Below, in pieces: positions 58,966 to 64,000 of a stretch of 64,000 nt of DNA. Numbering within the stretch: position 1 is the first letter of the stretch; each line of letters begins with the position of its first letter. Where the stretch lies: NCBI GenBank assembly GCA_001630475.1, contig KV419421.1, positions 277,519 through 341,518 on the forward strand. The letters are read 5' to 3'. Source of the DNA: Sistotremastrum niveocremeum HHB9708 (Eukaryota; Basidiomycota; Agaricomycetes; Sistotremastrales; Sistotremastraceae). The translations under genes were made by a program, and so were the position numbers. The notes under the pieces were generated by a model, which saw only the letters and a program-made list of their open reading frames with translations, made no database searches and was not told the DNA's origin.

Positions 58966-61785
58966 CTAAATCCCTGGCAACAAAGGTGGCTTGTCTCCTT
59001 CGTATATCGGACAAAGCGATTCCCACCCTGGAGGAAATACGATAGAATTATTCCCGTATAACATCTCGTATCGAGACTCTGCAAACACTGCAGCCATGCC
59101 TTGACTACATCGATTTATGAGCTCAATTATAATCTTCGGATGAGGCTACTGACTCGAGATGCCAATCAATGTGACAGTGGAAAATCCAAGGTCCAGGATT
59201 ATCGGTGCGAAACCTGACTGTTACGTTTCCGTCGTAAACTGCGATAGTCTATGTGGAAGAAAATCCGAAGAATGAGTAAATGAGAAAGTCCAAGTCAAAG
59301 TGCTGACATCACGCCGAGGTGGGTTCCGACAATCGGTTTTATAACCTCTAAATTGGAGCACAGAGAACTCATGCTGGTTGACTGTAAGCATTCATCGGCA
59401 ACGGAAGATAAATTGGTCCCTACACCGTGTAAATGGAGAGGATGCTGTCATGGTTGGGATCTCAGTTATGTCATGAACACAAAATGCCCTACTCACGGCT
59501 CCTTCTATCGAAGAATCGTCCTCGGTGTTTAAGAATGTAACGTCGATAGTCTTGCCAAACTCGATCGGATACGTATTTCCTGGAAGAGCCTCGCCCCGAA
59601 TAACAGATAGAAGAACGGGTAGGGAGGGCGGAATCCATGATCCGTTTCCGAGTTGATAATGAGCTGACTTGTGTGATTAGATGGTCTCGAAATAATTCAT
59701 AAGTCATACGAATAGATCTGTTTTGCCTGTCTTCCTCGGTCTGGTCATTGATAGCCACTATAGGAAGGAAAAATTCTTGGTCCGCTTTGTCACATTCCGA
59801 CTGAATTTTTACTAAGCCCCCGTCATTTAGATTTGAGGCAACCTACCTGCGCAGGAGGCACTAGGGGCTTTGTAGGTTTAGTAAGTCAAAAATAATGCGT
59901 GGAACATAGAGCCTTTTACCTTTATTTTCGATTCGTCCATGGGACAGAGGGTGGGAATCTGACCGGCCTTAGGTTCTTCTATCGGTGCAGATTCATATCG
60001 AAAGATAGCATTGTTTAATCCCGGATCCTCTGTCGTTTGATAAATATAGGTCAGTCGAGACATAACAAAGACCCACCCATTTGCTCTTCCGGAGACCAAC
60101 CATAGATGTCTGGAAAGGGATTCGTCCGGAACCAATAATTTCCTGGTAGCTGATCCGCTTTGACCTAGAGGAATTGCTATGCATTGACAGTCAAATAACT
60201 ACAGTTCGCTTACCACTGCAGAATATCTTTGACCAGGGAAAATAGTGAACGAATCCACCTCTCGATTTGCATTGTTTATGCTGAGTGCCACGCCGTCCGC
60301 TTCAATGATCTGATTTGGGTGTAATTGTAAGCTTATAAAGAGGAAGGCTCATCAAAGCTCACCGTGAATGTATGATTATCCAGCGAGACTCGGAACCATG
60401 AATTACAGGACATGTTGATGATCCTCAGGCGATATGATTTTCCAGAGTTCACAGGTCCGATGACTGCTAGAGGAACTTCGTCGGGGTCCGCACCAACATA
60501 CCTTCCACGACCATTGACCAACGTAGAGTTTGGCTCTCTATATCACAGTCTGTGGTTTAGCGCTATTGAATCTCAAATCCGCCACCTCACTCACGGTTCA
60601 CCAGACAGATCGTCAAAGGCTTCCCAAGAAGGAAGGTGATTCCAGTCCCGGAGGGTCACGATGGTCGAATCTTGACCGAGCGATGTTTGGAGTAGAACCA
60701 AGGATACAGCTAGTAGCCACTCACCATCGTCCACATCGTAATATCCCGGTTTGCCCAGCCAATCCTCTGAATCGTCAATGAAGAAAATCATATATCATAT
60801 GCGGACAAGCGTACCCTTGGAGTAAGGATCGTTTGGATCTTCCGAAGGAAAGGTTAATGACATTTTGAAAGAATGCAGCCTATGTGGAATTACCACGGAT
60901 AATCAGCCCGCCTCTGAAGATAGAGTTTAATCAAAGTTTGGATTGAAAAGAGCGAATCTACTAACTGGAGGCCATCACAATATTGAGTTCCAACATGACT
61001 GTGGTACCAGAAAGTGCTGTAGACTTGTTTAGGATGGTGAAACCAATGGTTGAAAGGGTTACCCTGCTTGGCCTTCAGTACTGAAACGATACTTGAATGA
61101 ATTGAAGGGGTTGATAGGGCCTATTCTATCCTGGTCAGTGACCGACGGTCTACAGGACATCATCTTCGTTACATTGTGTGACTTGAGCGGTTCCTATACA
61201 CAGTGAATCATTGGCTCGCGATAAGGAAAATAAAGCAACGCTACCATCTGAACCCGCTGTACGGTGTTGAAGAATGCCGTGCCAATGCTAGGAAGAATAT
61301 AATCAGCGTCATAAAATTATTCAGATGGGAGACGTACGATGGATGTGTCGAGTTCAAGCCTTTGGTCCGTCATCTGGTTGACGACATTGATCTAGGTTTC
61401 ATTTAACGGCGTCCGTTATGACCTTATTTCGTTTATGATAAAAGATGGATTCACCGAGAAATTATCAGCGGTGTTAGCAATGAGGTTAGGGCCTGGAAAT
61501 GTGCCGTTGATCAAGACAACACTATGTCACACTTAGTTTTAGTGAAAGGAAACTGTCTGACGCTTACGGGCGTTCGAATCCATCGGGGCTGATTCGGCTG
61601 AAGATCCCGGTGGTGAGTATCAATGTTTCATTGACGATCTTTCTCTGAGGAACAAGTTGTTCAGAGGTCTGGGTTGTTTGGGAGGATATGGACGCGACGG
61701 CGAGCGACGGTACAGGGATCTGAGGTGACTCAGGCTTCTCAGAAAAGACCCAAGTTACGAAGCTGAAAACCGTTCCAAACAACAT
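58966..61785 (-). CDS. Multicopper oxidase (laccase/ferroxidase family)
   Basis: Many short exons join on the minus strand. A hydrophobic start [15 protein letters not shown] suggests a signal peptide or anchor. Then come [35 protein letters not shown] (first copper motif HWHG), [20 protein letters not shown] (second motif WYHSH), [63 protein letters not shown] joined to [15 protein letters not shown] (third motif), and [14 protein letters not shown] (T1 copper motif HCHxxWH). The end is [20 protein letters not shown] with stop 58966-58968. All ten His and the T1 Cys of the family can be matched. It oxidises phenols or Fe(II) and reduces O2, outside the cell or at its surface. ATG 61785 is the first that fits; an upstream exon could add a cytosolic tail. 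Confidence 0.85.
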
Positions 61786-61896
61786 ACTGCTGAGGAGGCA
61801 GCTGTCGAACTTGTGAAAAGTGTCTATTATATAGGATAAATCAAAGTCAGTGTTAGGTTTGTGAGAACGTTTTTGGGGCGACTTCGCCAACGGACG

Positions 61897-62455
61897 TCAG
61901 CACGAGACCTTCGATAACACTAGCTTCGATTCCAAATGGTATGTGGTACTCTCTGCTGGGGTCAGATTTTCGTTCCCCTTGTCAAATGGAAGATGGAATA
62001 CTGAAGCGTGATTCGTGAAATGACCGGCTGCCCCTGTCGACAGGGAGCCAAAGGTGAAGTTCCGTAGCTGATCTGATAGTTGGATCACGGGAACACCAAA
62101 AGAGGGACGAGAAAAGATGTAATCACGTATGTGCACAGTGTTCCAGACAAGATTCCACAGTGAGCCAACTAAGAGTCAATTGTGCGAAATTCTCGCTACT
62201 AGTACTCTTTCCCAATTTGAAGCCTCCTCCAAAATCAAGGAATCCTGCAAGATATGTTGGTGTACAGTAGAGCTCTCTCCGATCGTTTAGCACCAGGACA
62301 TAGAAGATGGATAACAAAGTCAAGGAGAAATGGCGGCAGTGGAAGATGATCGAAACTGAGTCGATCGACGCGACAATCACAAGCTCAATCACGGAATGCT
62401 TGTGCCTGGCGCCCTTCGGAATTATAGCAGTCCGAGCGCTCTTGCCTCGAGCCAT
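61897..62455 (-). CDS. Hypothetical membrane protein, one or two coding exons, unrecognised
   Basis: The frame from the ATG at 62455 reads MARGKSARTAIIPKGARHKH, then a hydrophobic stretch with one or two membrane spans (VIELVIVASIDSVSIIF, SLTLLSIFYVLVL), then AGFLDFGGGFKLGKSTSSEN. A second open stretch, 61897-62136, reads YIFSRPSFGVPVIQLSDQLR and AGHFTNHASVFHLPFDKG. They may belong to one gene joined by an intron near 62140-62200, but I could not fix the junction. It could instead be an upstream part of the multicopper oxidase gene. No family is recognised. Confidence 0.35.
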
Positions 62456-63602
62456 AATTCAGACAAAGGTCAGCCTACAAGTTTGATCGGGCTTGACTCT
62501 GCACGTTGTTCGGAACTCCCACTAGCAAGCTCTACGGTTCTTTGCCCGAGGGTCTTTTTGAGACGCTGCCTTCAGTATTCTCAATGCGAAGGCACCTCTC
62601 ATGAATGCATGAAAATCGTCGCCGAATTCATTCGTGAAGATTTCGAGCTTTCGCGGTGCAGCGCTTTGTCAACGCTTACGACGGACAAGAAAGCCAGCAC
62701 TTGAGCCTGTCTGGGCGTGGGTCTAATCATACACGTTTGCATTGGCGTGTCGAGACACTTTGAGGCTGTCGATGGTGAATCATATAGAACGCCAGCCAAA
62801 ATCCAGCAAGGGACTTGCACTCGCGCCGTCAACTGGGGACATGATCAACTCCTCGAATTCGAGTCTCTCACCCACCGAAAGTCTTCCCTCTCAAACACCC
62901 CGCGCTTTATTGAGAAAAATTTGCGTCAATCAATGCAGGCATCCGGTGCGGACAACTGTCACGTAACAGAGTTCATTTCTGCATTTGATGACCTCAAAGC
63001 ATTGAAGCTTCGCACTAGGCCTCGCCGAGCAGGATAGTCTGATCGCTGCTCGTGAATCATAGATCTAACCTTCTGCCGATATCTTCGATCGTACCATTGT
63101 TCTCATGGATGCCGCCTACCTTTGAGTTTATTTGGTGGTGTACAACATGAACGGGTCGACATTATCTACCGACATGAGCGCATAAGATCTGTTTCAAGCT
63201 CTTGTCCACAGGAGCGCCTCTCAAAGTCTCCGAGAAGGGACCCACCGCCCCTGTGATTTACGCCGGTGGACCAAGCAGAGGCTCATACAATACCCTCATC
63301 CCCACCCCTTTCGCCACTATACCTCCTTGATCGCCGCCGCGGGCTTCTTTCTCCCTTTGTTTTGCCAATGCGCTCATATGGCCCGTACTCCTGGATCTCG
63401 AAGGCCCGGCCCGTAGATTGGCAGGCCTTGACCAGGGTTGCAAGATCGCTCTACACTATCTCGGACAAGCATTGTGGCGCCTTCAAACGTACAGATGTGT
63501 TCTTTAACGCATATATTCCAGCACATACTAGTATATATTATAGTTCTGAACCTTGAAACCCGAAACCAAAGCCCCTATGAAAATGCAACGCCGTGCAAAA
63601 TT
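62456..63602. other. Intergenic region, no convincing gene
   Basis: Short overlapping frames only (for example 62717-63037 and 63266-63556), with no motifs or joinable exons. No repeat or structured element noticed. Confidence 0.4.
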
Positions 63603-64000
63603 TTACGCCTTGACTTCACCGGAGGAGATCTATAAATATGATCAGCATTGCACCAGTCGACAAGATGTTATACGTACGCTACCGCCCTTTCTCCGTCTGG
63701 GGAAGAGGGTAAGGAGTCCGCCGAACGCGAGGACGGCCAAGATGACGGCCATCAGAGCCAAAGTCACACCGGCTCCAATGAAGCCAGCTCCAACAGCACT
63801 GACATGCGAACCAGAATGAGCAGCCGAGGTGGGGAGTGCGCTCTGTGCGGCGAAAGCAGCGCATCCACGGTTGACAGAGTTGTTGCATATGCCACACCAT
63901 TCCTGGGTATTGTTGATCCCCGCAGGCTGGGAAAGGGACACCATGTTGAGAACTTGTGATGATCGTGTGAGAATTAGAAGGAAAGACGTACTGTGAGGGT
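63603..64000 (-). CDS. Probable histidine acid phosphatase-like membrane protein, C-terminal part only
   Basis: The 3' end of a minus gene that continues beyond the window. It reads VLNMVSLSQPAGINNTQEWC, then CGICNNSVNRGCAAFAAQSA, followed by one strong membrane span (VGAGFIGAGVTLALMAVILA, VLAFGGLLTLF) and a basic cytosolic tail RRRKGGS. A last exon after a GTACGT donor gives ISSGEVKA and a stop at 63603-63605; read-through without that intron would stop at 63642. The WCGxCNNxxNRGC cysteine block followed by a C-terminal membrane anchor is what I recall from basidiomycete histidine phosphatase (phytase-like) proteins. The catalytic RHG motif would lie outside the window, so the call is tentative. 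Confidence 0.5.

Overview
The window looks like nuclear DNA of a filamentous basidiomycete (Agaricomycotina-like). Genes are close together on both strands and are cut by many short GT-AG introns of about 45-60 bases. The best recognised proteins are fungal or eukaryotic: a Sgf73 SAGA subunit with an SCA7 domain, a Nse2 SUMO ligase, a Zn2Cys6 factor, a Vnx1-type antiporter, a multicopper oxidase, and several basidiomycete-style F-box or orphan families. No rRNA gene, CRISPR array, bacterial operon or convincing complete tRNA was seen. Exon joins were worked out by eye from reading frame and splice consensus, so outer coordinates are firmer than inner exon borders.

Layout. 0-9 kb: F-box/LRR-type gene (+), THEM6-like thioesterase (-), Vnx1-type vacuolar cation/H+ antiporter (+). 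9.4-13.9 kb: three tandem paralogs of an unrecognised family. 15-31 kb is a dense housekeeping block: TauD-type dioxygenase, GT31-type glycosyltransferase, an Scm3-like acidic protein, NDUFAF6, a conserved orphan with an F-box-like start, Sgf73, an unusual double-SWIM ATP-dependent DNA ligase, and mitochondrial uL6. 31-39 kb is gene-poor and holds decayed pieces, including a transcription-factor fragment, plus two repeat units made of hairpins whose stems differ in sequence but keep pairing. 39-41.2 kb: Nse2 and mitochondrial uS12, head to head 38 bases apart. 41.8-47 kb is repeat-rich: at least five scattered copies of a short hairpin-bearing repeat around a broken orphan gene, then a 1.78-kb terminal-inverted-repeat DNA transposon with almost identical ends. 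48-56.5 kb: FAD monooxygenase and a long Zn2Cys6 transcription factor whose introns share the same 5' end. 59-64 kb: multicopper oxidase, an unrecognised membrane ORF, and the 3' end of a probable histidine acid phosphatase running off the window.

Functional links are limited. Several genes serve mitochondria (NDUFAF6, uL6m, uS12m) or chromatin and DNA maintenance (Sgf73, Nse2, the ligase, the possible Scm3). They are neighbours but not an operon. The most novel signals are the two structured repeat families (about 35 kb and 41.8-44.8 kb), the tandem orphan paralogs, the SWIM-ligase with its exon-level duplication, and the uniform intron 5' ends in the transcription factor gene.
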